Assembly: GCF_934630535.1 (NCBI RefSeq)
Contig: NZ_CAKTVU010000002.1
Coordinates: 62,001-126,000, forward strand
Reading direction: 5' to 3'
DNA length: 64,000 nt
Source of the DNA: an uncultured Senegalimassilia sp.
GTDB lineage: Bacteria > Actinomycetota > Coriobacteriia > Coriobacteriales > Eggerthellaceae
The notes under the pieces are model-generated. The model was not told the DNA's origin. It saw only the letters and a list, made by a program, of their open reading frames with translations, and did not search any database. A program made the position numbers and the translations under genes. Position 1 is the stretch's first letter. The number at the start of each line of letters is the position of its first letter. Positions 55,728-63,545 of the stretch are shown one piece after another.

Positions 55728-55772
55728 GTGCGCTGCTGCTAGTAGGACGCGAATCGAATATACCCTAAACGT

Positions 55773-55806
55773 AAAAGCCCAGCCCGCGAACGCAGGTTGG
55801 GCTTTT
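55773..55806. terminator. Terminator after DUF5692-like gene
   Basis: AAAAGCCCAGCC (55773-55784) pairs with GGTTGGGCTTTT (55795-55806) with one G-T pair. A copy in changed form lies at 60666-60701. Confidence 0.8.
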
Positions 55807-55993
55807 CGCTACCTTTCACTCCCTCCGGGCGTCCCGTCGCGTTCAGGGTTGGCACGATTTCCGACATTCCGTATCCAGAATCTTGCGTTTCGTGCCACCT
55901 CGGCACGATTCCGCGCTTTCCGAAGCGTCCAACGTTCCAACCGATTCAGAAAGCTCGAAATCGTGCCGAAGCTCGCCTTCGGCGCACTACCGT

Positions 55994-57475
55994 TTACGCG
56001 TCCACCAGGTCCATGAGCTCCTGCTTGCTGTGCACGTCCAGCTTGGTGTACAGGTGCTTCGCGTGGCTGCGCACCGTGTTCTCCGTGAGATACAGCGTCT
56101 CGGCGATGTAGGACTTCGTGCGGCCCTTGCACAACAGCTTCATCACCTCAAGCTCGCGCGGCGTCAGGCCGTGCGCACGGCCGACGGCGTCGCAGCGCTC
56201 GTCGATGCTGCGATGGTCCTCCGGCGCGCTGGCGCGTTCGCCGGAAAGCTCGGCGAAGATCCACTTCGTGTCCTGGTCGCGCAGCTCCAGGCAAAACGTG
56301 CCCACCAACGCCAGCGCGAACATGAGCACCGTGGTGGTGGCCACGTCGATATCGGCCGCCGCAAGCGCCCCGGCCACGATCGACCCCACCGCAAACGACG
56401 CGGTGTAGAACGCCCAGCCCACACCGAACACCATCGGCGGGTCGGCTTGCGCATGTCTCGCGATATCGGCCACGGTAAGCCAGGTGAACAGCACCAACAG
56501 GTCCCAAGCGCTGCTCTCAACGCAGCGAATCGCCCTGATTTGCGGTAGGAGCGCCTGGCACAGCACGTCAACGGCCAGCAGCACCAGCACGATGCGCCAC
56601 AGCTGCGCAAAGTTAAACGACTTTTTTGCCCCGATGACCAGGCCTAATACCACGGCGGAGATAACCACCTCGCACGCGCGCCCGAGCAGGAACACGTCGG
56701 CGGGGGCGGAGCTTTGGTTGCCGTAGGACTTCCCCACCAGAAACGCGGTCACGAAGCTGAGGGCCGCAACGGCGGCGGCCACCTTCCACAGCCCGTACAG
56801 GTTGTGCGACTCGAAGCGCACGGCCGGGCGGCCGGTGCGCGGAGCGTCGATGAGCGCCATGCGGCACAGCAGCATGGACGCAACGGGAAGCACCATGGTG
56901 ATGGCGCACTCCAGGGGCAGCGGGCTGAAATGCGCCAGACACTTCAGCAGCGAGCCGGCGATGTTGGCGATGAACAGGCAGCTGACCGCCGTACGGATGT
57001 TGAGCCGCACGTAGAACTGCCCCCACTGCAGGTACAGCCAGCCCAGCACGCACGAGCACAAGATGGTCGCCGGGGTCTGCGCGAACGCCAGCACCGGCGT
57101 GGAGAACGACAGCACGAGCACCGCCGACCCCGCAGCTCCCAGGCCCGCGGCAATGTAGCCGGCCGCGGCGGACTCCAGAAACGCCGGCGCCTTGTGTGCG
57201 ATGCCGCCGAACGCCACCATGGCCGCGGCCAGCACCAAATAGGAGGCCTGCCACGACAGCTCGCCGCCGGGCGTTGCGCTACTGGCGGCGTTGATCAGGA
57301 AGGCCCAGGCAAGCGTGCAGCATATGCCGATGGAAGCCCAGCGCAGCCTTCCCTCGCCCTGCGCGCTTGCGCGAGCTGCCTCCCTGGCGACCCGCTCAGC
57401 AGGCGCGGACACGCGCGCGTTGCCCGCTGCGCCGCGCTTCGCCCCCTGAGCAGTGTTCGTTTTCCCGCTTGCCAT
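55994..57475 (-). CDS. LuxR-family regulator with multi-pass membrane N-terminus (module 2/3)
   Basis: 493 residues from ATG 57475 (GGGGAGG upstream). A basic Ala-rich start leads into ten to twelve membrane helices (~45-410). The LuxR HTH occupies the last ~65 residues: LTPRELEVMKLLCKGRTKSY and IAETLYLTENTVRSHAKHLY. It is a paralogue in design of the 35077 protein. It is divergent from module 3 (start 57881) and convergent with DUF5692. It most likely controls module 3, with or without module 2. A truncated copy of its HTH end is at 61119. Confidence 0.92.
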   Translation of the reverse strand: MASGKTNTAQGAKRGAAGNARVSAPAERVAREAARASAQGEGRLRWASIGICCTLAWAFLINAASSATPGGELSWQASYLVLAAAMVAFGGIAHKAPAFLESAAAGYIAAGLGAAGSAVLVLSFSTPVLAFAQTPATILCSCVLGWLYLQWGQFYVRLNIRTAVSCLFIANIAGSLLKCLAHFSPLPLECAITMVLPVASMLLCRMALIDAPRTGRPAVRFESHNLYGLWKVAAAVAALSFVTAFLVGKSYGNQSSAPADVFLLGRACEVVISAVVLGLVIGAKKSFNFAQLWRIVLVLLAVDVLCQALLPQIRAIRCVESSAWDLLVLFTWLTVADIARHAQADPPMVFGVGWAFYTASFAVGSIVAGALAAADIDVATTTVLMFALALVGTFCLELRDQDTKWIFAELSGERASAPEDHRSIDERCDAVGRAHGLTPRELEVMKLLCKGRTKSYIAETLYLTENTVRSHAKHLYTKLDVHSKQELMDLVDA

Positions 57476-57880
57476 GGTGGTCCTCCCCGTCCCTTTTTTC
57501 TTGCGGAGCATGATAGCACGCGCGCGCAGGCAAGACGCGCAAGGCTTCGTCGCCCCCGTTCGCAAACCAATCCCCGCTTACGCTTCTCACCTGGGGAAAC
57601 GTGCCTATCACCCGCTTCGGGTAGCACGATTTCACCCGTTTCTGCGCACCCGCTACACCAGCTGCGGGTGAAGAAACGCCGCCCTTCGCAGCGTATCTTC
57701 TTCCGCGATGGAAGTCAGGCGCACGGGAAGCGCAAGCAGAGCCGCCGCATGCGGCAGCGCCCCCGAACCCTCCGCGCCTGGCGGCAAAGCAACGCGCTCG
57801 TCCCGTCAACGAGCGCGGGAAACCATCCTTCTGCGGTGCGCGGCACCGCATTGGAAGCAGGAACAAGGAAAGGGACGAAA

Positions 57881-59524
57881 ATGGAACTGACCGATGGTCT
57901 GAACCTGACGCAATCGCGCCGCAACTTCATCAAGGCTGCCGGCGCCACTGTGCTGGCCGGCGTTGCAGCTGGCGCTCTGGGTGGATGCTCCGCCAAGGGC
58001 AAAGCCGAGAACAAGAACAACTTCGCGCAGTCTATCGGCGAGATCGACTGGGACGAGGAGACCGACGTCCTCATCGTCGGCGGAGGCCTGGCCGGTCAAG
58101 CGGCCGCTGCCACCGTTGCCACCGAGGGCAACGGCGCCAAGGCGTTGCTGCTCGAGAAGGGCGCGCTCGTGCTCGGCGACGGCGATAGCCCGTTTTCCGC
58201 CGGCCGCGTGCTGTGGACCGACGACGAACACGCCGACGGCTTCCGCCAGTACCTCTACGAGCTGCGCGGCGAGATGGACAACACTCCCGACGCCGTGCTC
58301 GACGCGTTCGCCGAGGGCATCCATGAGAACCGCACGTGGCTGGAGAGTCTGCCGGGCTTCAAGGACAGCTACATCAAGGCCACCACGCACTTCCACCCCG
58401 GCACCGGCGACACCTGCTACCCCGAGTACGCCGAGCTGCCGCACGGCTACAACCTGGGCGTGCTGTTCTTCAAGGACGAGAAGTACGACCACGTCATCAA
58501 GTTCGTGAACTCCGTGTTCGCAAACAATGACAACATCACGCATAAGCTGAACGCCCCGCTGACCGCGCTGATCCAGGACCCCGAGACCAAGACCGTGCTC
58601 GGCGGCGTGTACACCTATGAGGGCCAGACCGTGTACGTCAAGGCTAACAAGGGCGTCATTATGTGCTGCGGCGGCTTCGAGAACAACAAGCAGATGCGCG
58701 CCGACTACCTGTCCGCCGCCACCGCCCGCTGCATCGCAGGCCGCATGAACACCGGCGACGGCCACTACATCTGCGCCCGCATCGGCGCCGACATGTGGCA
58801 TATGAACAGCTGCGCCGGCATGTGGACCAGCGTCTCCCCCATCGAGGGCGAGGACGTGACCATGCGCACGCCCAAGCAGTTCGGCATCACCGTGGCCGAG
58901 AACGGCCGCCGCTTCTTCATGGACTGGGATTCCGACCATGAGCACGACTGGGAAGTCATCGACCAAAACCCGCTCAACATCAACGTGGGCAGCCGCCACG
59001 GCCACATGCAGTTCGGCGGCGAATGGCCGCACCTGCCCATGCCCAAGACCACGTGGTACATCCTGGACGACGAGGGCTACAAGAAGATGATGGCCTACTC
59101 CACCGCCCCGAACTTCGAGCCGTCCAGCGAGGGTTACGGCTACACCGCCGACAGCATCGAGGAGCTGGCGGACAAGGCCGGCATCAACAAGGCCGAACTG
59201 GTGAAGACCGTCGCACAGTGGAACGAGTACTGCGAGGCCGGCAGCGACCCGGCGTTTTACCGTCCGGCGAAGACGCTGACCCCCATCAAGGGCGCTCCGT
59301 TCCATGCCTGCCACTGCTCCACCACCATGCTCAACACCGACGGCGGCCCGCGCCGCAACGAGCATGCGCAGATCGTCGACCTCAACGGCGATGTCATCCC
59401 CAACCTGTACAGCGCCGGCGAGTTCGGCAGCGTGTGGTGCGACATGTACAACGGCGGCGGCAACCTGGGCGAATGCTGCGCGTTCGGCCGCATCGCCGTG
59501 CGCAACGTCCTGGGCATCGCGTAA
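57881..59524 (+). CDS. Tat-exported fumarate-reductase-like flavoprotein (module 3)
   Basis: 547 residues from ATG 57881 (GGAAAGGGAC upstream). Tat signal QSRRNFIKAAG runs into GGC, a possible lipobox. FAD motif: DVLIVGGGLAGQAAAATVA (~63). The active-site half has GVIMCCGGFENN, RMNTGDGHY and the C-terminal GEFGSVWCDMYNGGGNLGECCAFG. This branch differs from modules 1 and 2 and the substrate pocket will too. A cytochrome gene follows after 25 bases. Confidence 0.9.
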   Translation: MELTDGLNLTQSRRNFIKAAGATVLAGVAAGALGGCSAKGKAENKNNFAQSIGEIDWDEETDVLIVGGGLAGQAAAATVATEGNGAKALLLEKGALVLGDGDSPFSAGRVLWTDDEHADGFRQYLYELRGEMDNTPDAVLDAFAEGIHENRTWLESLPGFKDSYIKATTHFHPGTGDTCYPEYAELPHGYNLGVLFFKDEKYDHVIKFVNSVFANNDNITHKLNAPLTALIQDPETKTVLGGVYTYEGQTVYVKANKGVIMCCGGFENNKQMRADYLSAATARCIAGRMNTGDGHYICARIGADMWHMNSCAGMWTSVSPIEGEDVTMRTPKQFGITVAENGRRFFMDWDSDHEHDWEVIDQNPLNINVGSRHGHMQFGGEWPHLPMPKTTWYILDDEGYKKMMAYSTAPNFEPSSEGYGYTADSIEELADKAGINKAELVKTVAQWNEYCEAGSDPAFYRPAKTLTPIKGAPFHACHCSTTMLNTDGGPRRNEHAQIVDLNGDVIPNLYSAGEFGSVWCDMYNGGGNLGECCAFGRIAVRNVLGIA

Positions 59525-59549
59525 AGCAGCGCACGAAGGAGGAAACGCA

Positions 59550-60251
59550 ATGAGCGATAACGACGAGAAGATGGTCGGGGCGCAGGAAGCGGGCGCCAAG
59601 CCTGCCGCAAAGTGCACCGACAAGCGCAAGCGCCTGGGCATCACGCTGGGTTGCGTCGTGGCCGTGCTGGTGGTGGCGGGCGCCGGGTTCATGGTGTGGC
59701 ATGAGCAGCCGAGCTTCTGCAACGCCATCTGCCACGATCCCATGGACCCGTACCTGCCCACGTTCGAGGCAACGCCGGGCGAGCCGGCAACCGACAAGTG
59801 GGGCAACGAGGTGGAGGACGCCGGCAGCATGCTGGCAGCCGTGCACAACCAGGTTGGCAAGACCTGCATGGACTGCCACGTGCCGCAGCTCGACGAGCAG
59901 ATGACCGAGGGCATGGAATGGGTGTCGGGCAACTACGACAGCCCGCTTGGCGAGCGCACCGCCACGCAGCTGGTGGAGGCGCGCGGCCTTGAGAACTCCG
60001 ACGAGTTCTGCATGAACTCGAGCTGCCACCCCTACGGCCGCGACGAGCTGGAGAAGAAGACGGCGTGGATGGGCAAGATCAACCCGCACACCCCGCAACA
60101 CGGCGAGCAGAAGTGCACCACGTGCCACAAGGCCCACCGCGCCAGCGTGAACTACTGCACGCAGTGCCACACCGACGCAGTCGTGCCCGACGGCTGGCTG
60201 AGCTACACCGACAGCAAGCTGCTCGAGGAAGCAGCCGGCATCAACGACTAA
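59550..60251 (+). CDS. Membrane-anchored multiheme cytochrome c (module 3)
   Basis: 233 residues from ATG 59550 (GGAGG upstream). Anchor ~28-50; then HEQPSFCNAICH (CX3CH), CMDCH, CMNSSCH (CX4CH), CTTCH and CTQCH. It is longer than the other two because of an insertion of ~20 residues after the first heme (PGEPATDKWGNEVED) and a longer tail. Electron donor to the flavoprotein upstream. A perfect 19-base-pair hairpin follows it. Confidence 0.9.
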   Translation: MSDNDEKMVGAQEAGAKPAAKCTDKRKRLGITLGCVVAVLVVAGAGFMVWHEQPSFCNAICHDPMDPYLPTFEATPGEPATDKWGNEVEDAGSMLAAVHNQVGKTCMDCHVPQLDEQMTEGMEWVSGNYDSPLGERTATQLVEARGLENSDEFCMNSSCHPYGRDELEKKTAWMGKINPHTPQHGEQKCTTCHKAHRASVNYCTQCHTDAVVPDGWLSYTDSKLLEEAAGIND

Positions 60252-60288
60252 CGGTCGGAAAATGAGCTGATAGCGAACGGCCCGTTTG

Positions 60289-60328
60289 CATAAGGAGCTG
60301 GGAAGGTTGACCTTCCCAGCTCCTTATG
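60289..60328 (+). terminator. Terminator hairpin after module 3
   Basis: Arms 60289-60307 and 60310-60328 are perfect 19-base complements (CATAAGGAGCTGGGAAGGT) around TG. There is no T-run, but the stem is very strong. Confidence 0.7.
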
Positions 60329-60339
60329 TTGCGCTGATT

Positions 60340-60612
60340 TAGAACCGCACCTACACGCTGAGCCTGTGGTGCATGTTCTGCCAGGTGGTGCCCATGTTCG
60401 CCAACGACTCTATCTTCGCCGTGCAATCGGTGAACAACCCCGACGTGAACCTGGTCATCAGCGTGCTGGCGCTGGCCGCGAACGTGGCCGCCGTGGGCTA
60501 CGTGGCCTACCGCGCTAAGAAGCTGGGCGTCAACCCCTACAAGCACGAGGTGTTCGTGGGAACGAAGGACTACGAGAAGGCCATGGCACGCCGCGAGGAC
60601 GTGGCTTCGTAA
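60340..60612 (+). pseudogene. 3' fragment of a second DUF5692-like gene
   Basis: The frame reads as the last ~90 codons of the 54741 protein, nearly identical (Ala to Thr, Val to Ile, Arg to Lys, Ala to Ser changes). It begins at an in-frame TAG (60340-60342) where the parent has CAG. The first ~240 codons are missing. A Met at 60373 could start a 79-residue product, but no ribosome site supports it. It is part of the segmental duplication ending at 61254. Confidence 0.9.
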
Positions 60613-60665
60613 CGGAAGCCGCTCGATAGACGCAAGTAACGCGCGAATCGAATATACCCTAAACA

Positions 60666-60701
60666 CAAACGCCCAGCCCGCGAACACGGGCCGGGCGTTT
60701 G
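60666..60701. terminator. Copy of the DUF5692 terminator
   Basis: CAAACGCCCAGCCCG pairs with CGGGCCGGGCGTTTG with one A-C mismatch, a changed version of the hairpin at 55773. Confidence 0.7.
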
Positions 60702-60776
60702 CGCTATCCTCTGCACCTTGCGGGTGGCCCGCTGCGCGCGATCGAGTGCAAGGTCGTGAAAGCGCGATGCCGCCAG

Positions 60777-60936
60777 GCGCCTTGTCGGCCATGACGATTT
60801 GCTGGCTGCCGAGCGCCTTGTCGGCCGTAGCACTTTGTTGACCGTCGATGCCTTGTTGGCCGTGGCGATTTGCCGACCGCCGAGCGCTTTGCTAATCGTC
60901 GACGCTTTGCTTGCCGACAACGCCTTGCTGGCCGGG
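60777..60936. repeat. Tandem repeat with ~18-base unit
   Basis: About nine degenerate units with consensus close to GCYTTGYTGGCCGYSGAC. On the minus strand they read as repeated six-residue blocks such as KALSAS, KASTIS and KASTVN, but with no credible start. The repeat is absent from the corresponding place in the original copy near 55820. Confidence 0.75.
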
Positions 60937-61118
60937 TAGAAGGCACAACCCTTACACGCCTTGAGCGCCCAGGGTGGCACGATTCCCGACTTTCCGTATC
61001 CGGAATCTTGCATTTCGTGCCACCCTGGCACGATTCCGAATTTTCCGCAGCGTTTAACGCTCCAACCGATTCAGAAAGCTCAAAATCGTACCGAAACCCG
61101 CCTGCGGCACGCTACCGC

Positions 61119-61254
61119 TTACGCCTCCACCAGGTCCATGAGCTCCTGCTTGCTATGCACGTCCAGCTTGGTGTAGAGGCGCTTCGCGTGGCTGCGCACC
61201 GTGTTCTCCGTGAGGTACAGCGTTTCCGCGATGTAGGACTTCGTGCGCCCTTTG
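61119..61254 (-). pseudogene. C-terminal HTH fragment of a membrane-LuxR regulator
   Basis: The 44 remaining codons read GRTKSYIAETLYLTENTVRS... to DLVEA, nearly identical to the end of the 55994 protein. Everything upstream is missing; the break is at ~61254. Belongs to the segmental duplication. Confidence 0.88.
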
Positions 61255-61299
61255 CGTCCGGATAGCGGCAACCAGGTAGCTGGCTGGCGGCGCGCTGCG

Positions 61300-61452
61300 T
61301 TATCTCAGCCCTTCGCCGCTGTATTTGCCGGTTGTCTCGTCGTAGCGCAAAACGAGGACGCGGCCGTTTTCGACGGCATTTCCGTCGATATAGTAGCGGG
61401 AGGCGCCGTCGTGCCAGATTCCGCGATAGCCGCTTGTTTCGCCAGCTCTTTC
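61300..61452 (-). pseudogene. Possible gene remnant, unknown
   Basis: The last ~50 codons of a minus-strand frame read like a real protein tail (YRGIWHDGASRYYIDGNA, then GRVLVLRYDETTGKYSGEGL). There is no start or ribosome site, and the frame only continues upstream as a shadow of the LysE gene. It may be the tail of a lost gene next to the duplication border. Low certainty. Confidence 0.3.
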
Positions 61453-61454
61453 GC

Positions 61455-62069
61455 TTACAGCTGCACCAAAGTGCTGAGCAGCTTGAGACCGTATAGGATG
61501 ATCACGATGCCGCAGATGCGGTTCACCCACGTGAGAACGCGCACGTTGATTTTGCTGCCCAGGCGGTTCGATATGAGGGCCAGGGCGTTGAACCATACGA
61601 AGCTGGCAGTTGCGAAACCTGCGATGAAAAGCGGGTCGCTGCCTGGAGGAAGCGTGGCTCTGAAAGCGCCCAGCATGATGGTTCCGTCGACGATGGCCTG
61701 CGGGTTCAGCCATGTCACCACAAACGATGCCAGGATGATCTTCGCGAAGGGCTGGTTCACGTCCTTGTCGCAGGATAGGTCCGCTTCCGACCTGATGAGC
61801 CCGATACCTATGCATATAACCAGCACGCCGCCGAGGCCCAGCACGATGTTCTTAAGCCACGGGACGGCGCTCATCAGCGCGCCGGCGCCGAAGAAGCACG
61901 CCAGGGCCAGCGAGACATCCCAGAACACCACCACGAGCGCGGTAGCCATGGCGCGGCCAAGCCTATGGCTCAGGGCGCTGTTGATGACGAACAGGTTCTG
62001 CATCCCGATGGGCGCCAGATACGCCAAGCCCAACGTCAGTCCCTGGATGAACACGGATAGCAAGTCCAC
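61455..62069 (-). CDS. LysE/ArgO-family amino-acid exporter
   Basis: 204 residues with six hydrophobic helices. Typical LysE/ArgO features are PIGMQNLFVINSAL near the N-terminus and FVVTWLNPQAIVDGTIMLGA in the middle. ArgO-type proteins export arginine or lysine and toxic analogues such as canavanine. The DDAH-type enzyme in the window also concerns arginine derivatives, but the genes are far apart. The start has no strong ribosome site. Confidence 0.92.
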   Translation of the reverse strand: MDLLSVFIQGLTLGLAYLAPIGMQNLFVINSALSHRLGRAMATALVVVFWDVSLALACFFGAGALMSAVPWLKNIVLGLGGVLVICIGIGLIRSEADLSCDKDVNQPFAKIILASFVVTWLNPQAIVDGTIMLGAFRATLPPGSDPLFIAGFATASFVWFNALALISNRLGSKINVRVLTWVNRICGIVIILYGLKLLSTLVQL

Positions 62070-62299
62070 CGATATCCCTTACCGCCCGAGCAAGGCCCGG
62101 AGCATCGCGAGGTATACGACGCTGCTGATGATAGCGTATGAGCGCGCAGGCGGGCATGGGACGCGAAGGCGGGGCGAGCGGGGCGAGCTGCTTCGCCTGT
62201 TCATTCTAAATGACGGCAATCTTCAATGTTTCAATGTAATGTTCAATATTTTCTGAAGATTAGCTACGTAGATTGAAGATTGGGAGGGGTTACGGAGGG

Positions 62300-62490
62300 T
62301 TGCTGGCAAAAAGTGCACGAGTGCGTGTAGGCGCGAGGACGCTATTAGGCAATCCTGGGCATTATCTGCGCCCAACGGGCTAAAATACGTAGATTTACGC
62401 CTCACTATCGGGATATGCTCTCAATAGCAAATTATCTGAGCACTTACCTCTAGCCCCCCGAACACGCACTCGCGCGTTTTTTGGCAGCAA
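62300..62490. mobile_element. 191-base MITE-like element with imperfect terminal inverted repeats
   Basis: The ends 62300-62328 and 62462-62490 are inverted repeats that match in 25 of 29 positions (outermost TTGCTGGC / GGCAGCAA region). The interior has no coding potential. I see no clear target-site duplication. The size and structure suit a small non-autonomous element or a large RNA hairpin. Confidence 0.5.
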
Positions 62491-62532
62491 ACAGAGCCGA
62501 CCTTCGCGATTCACCTTAATGATGCTCGACAA

Positions 62533-62550
62533 TATCACGATACCGTGATA
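62533..62550. promoter_or_regulatory. Operator-like palindrome of the DUF4160/DUF2442 pair
   Basis: TATCACG (62533-62539) and CGTGATA (62544-62550) are perfect complements 4 bases apart, 26 bases upstream of the DUF4160 start. Placement suits autoregulation by the HTH of the downstream protein. Confidence 0.55.
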
Positions 62551-62576
62551 CCATTGATACGCTGAGAGGAGATTCA

Positions 62577-62831
62577 ATGCCTACACTTGCAAGGTTTTAC
62601 GGAATCGTAATTCGAATGTACTTTTTGGGATCGGAGCACAATCCTCCACACATTCACGCGATTTACGGAGAAGACACTGCCGCTTTTGATATTAGGACAG
62701 GCGAAGCAATCGACGGCTACCTGCCCTCCCGCGCCGCCGATATGGTGCGCGAATGGATCAGCATCCACAGCATTGAACTGCTAAAGATGTGGGAGACGCA
62801 GGAATTCAAGAAGCTTGACCCTCTCGATTAA
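62577..62831 (+). CDS. DUF4160 protein, putative toxin-antitoxin component
   Basis: 84 residues; GAGAGGAG precedes the ATG. The phrases IVIRMYFLGSEHNPPHIHA and DIRTGEAIDGYLPSRA are the standard DUF4160 motifs. Family members sit next to DUF2442 proteins in many genomes and the pair is widely suspected to be a toxin-antitoxin system, without settled mechanism as far as I know. The next gene starts after 11 bases. Confidence 0.88.
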   Translation: MPTLARFYGIVIRMYFLGSEHNPPHIHAIYGEDTAAFDIRTGEAIDGYLPSRAADMVREWISIHSIELLKMWETQEFKKLDPLD

Positions 62832-62842
62832 GGAGGTATGCG

Positions 62843-63280
62843 ATGAAGTTCCACAAGGTAAAGGATGTGTCGGCTCTTCCCGATATGAAGCTGAGCGTGC
62901 AGTTCGCAAACGGCACCACCAAGATTTACGACGTCAGGCCCCTCGAGCAGCGTTTTGCCGCTTTTAAGACATTAGAGGACGAGGCTCTCTTCGGCAGCGT
63001 GGCTGTCGACCAGGGCGGTTACGGCATCATCTGGAATGACGATCTCGACCTCTCCTGCGACGAGCTTTGGGAGGAGGGCACGGAAGTCGTGACCCCCTTC
63101 GATGGTCTCATGTCTTTCTCCGACGCAAGCGAGCTGTGGGGCCTGAGCGAGTCGACGCTGCGCAAGGCCATCGCATACGGGAAGATCGTCCCAGGAGTTG
63201 ACGCTCGCAAGTTCGGGAAGCAATGGGTGGTCAACCGCAGCGCGATGTCGCGAGAATACGGCGACCCCATAAGCGCATAA
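62843..63280 (+). CDS. DUF2442 protein with C-terminal HTH
   Basis: 145 residues; AAGGAGG upstream. Residues ~1-85 are a DUF2442 domain (LSVQFANGTTKIYDVRPL, GYGIIWNDDLDLSCDELWEEG). Residues ~88-140 look like an excisionase/MerR-type HTH (SDASELWGLSESTLRKAIAYG, then KQWVVNRSAM). Many DUF2442 proteins lack this extension. It makes the protein the likely DNA-binding autorepressor and antitoxin of the pair. Confidence 0.85.
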   Translation: MKFHKVKDVSALPDMKLSVQFANGTTKIYDVRPLEQRFAAFKTLEDEALFGSVAVDQGGYGIIWNDDLDLSCDELWEEGTEVVTPFDGLMSFSDASELWGLSESTLRKAIAYGKIVPGVDARKFGKQWVVNRSAMSREYGDPISA

Positions 63281-63328
63281 CCGTCCTCGCGTGAACGCAC
63301 TTCCATCCCTCTGTTCATAGCACAGCTA

Positions 63329-63364
63329 ATACAAGGAAGTTGCGATTTCGCGACTTCCTTGTAT
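63329..63364. terminator. Hairpin after DUF2442 gene
   Basis: ATACAAGGAAGTTGCGA (63329-63345) pairs with 63348-63364 around TT, with one T-G pair. A second, weaker stem using CAAGGAATC (63405-63413) and GATTCCTTG (63426-63434) follows and shares the AAGGAA core. Confidence 0.6.
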
Positions 63365-63486
63365 TGAAAACAGGCTGTTTCCGCCGAAACTACCGATTTG
63401 ATCGCAAGGAATCGGCTAAATGGCGGATTCCTTGTAAAGGCAGGGGATCGCATAATGGAAGAGCAGCTGCACCGTTTTCCCTGCGC

Positions 63487-63511
63487 GAACGCACCTCCGT
63501 CCCCTGTTCAC
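63487..63511. repeat. Second copy of the REP-like repeat (single arm)
   Basis: The 25 bases match 28979-29003 with one change (A to G). The core is CCTCCGTCCCCTGTTCAC. Here only one arm is present, directly before the terminator of the ABC gene. Confidence 0.75.
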
Positions 63512-63515
63512 GTCG

Positions 63516-63537
63516 GCGGCGGGGCTTGCCCCGCCGC
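63516..63537 (-). terminator. Hairpin downstream of ABC exporter gene
   Basis: GCGGCGGGGC (63516-63525) pairs perfectly with 63528-63537 around TT. No T-run, but it directly follows the minus-strand stop at 63546. Confidence 0.55.
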
Positions 63538-63545
63538 TTCTCGGA

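Larger units (their letters stand above)
60340..61254. repeat. Segmental duplication of 55455-56126
   Basis: The copy includes the DUF5692 3' end, the shared intergenic sequence (GCGAATCGAATATACCCTAAAC), terminator, the GGCACGA hairpin block and the LuxR HTH end on the minus strand. It differs from the original by scattered base changes and an insertion with an 18-base tandem repeat (60777-60936). Beyond 61254 similarity stops. Confidence 0.88.
62070..62576. other. 507-base AT-richer intergenic region
   Basis: No convincing gene. It contains a ten-base inverted repeat AATCTTCAAT/ATTGAAGATT (62218-62227, 62272-62281), the small inverted-repeat element at 62300-62490 and the operator-like palindrome at 62533. 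A minus-strand 60-codon frame at 62395-62577 overlaps these repeats and lacks support. Confidence 0.5.

Noticed and set aside
60373..60612. A 79-residue stand-alone gene
   Set aside because: It is the last part of a duplicated DUF5692-like gene with the rest missing and a stop directly upstream; no ribosome site.
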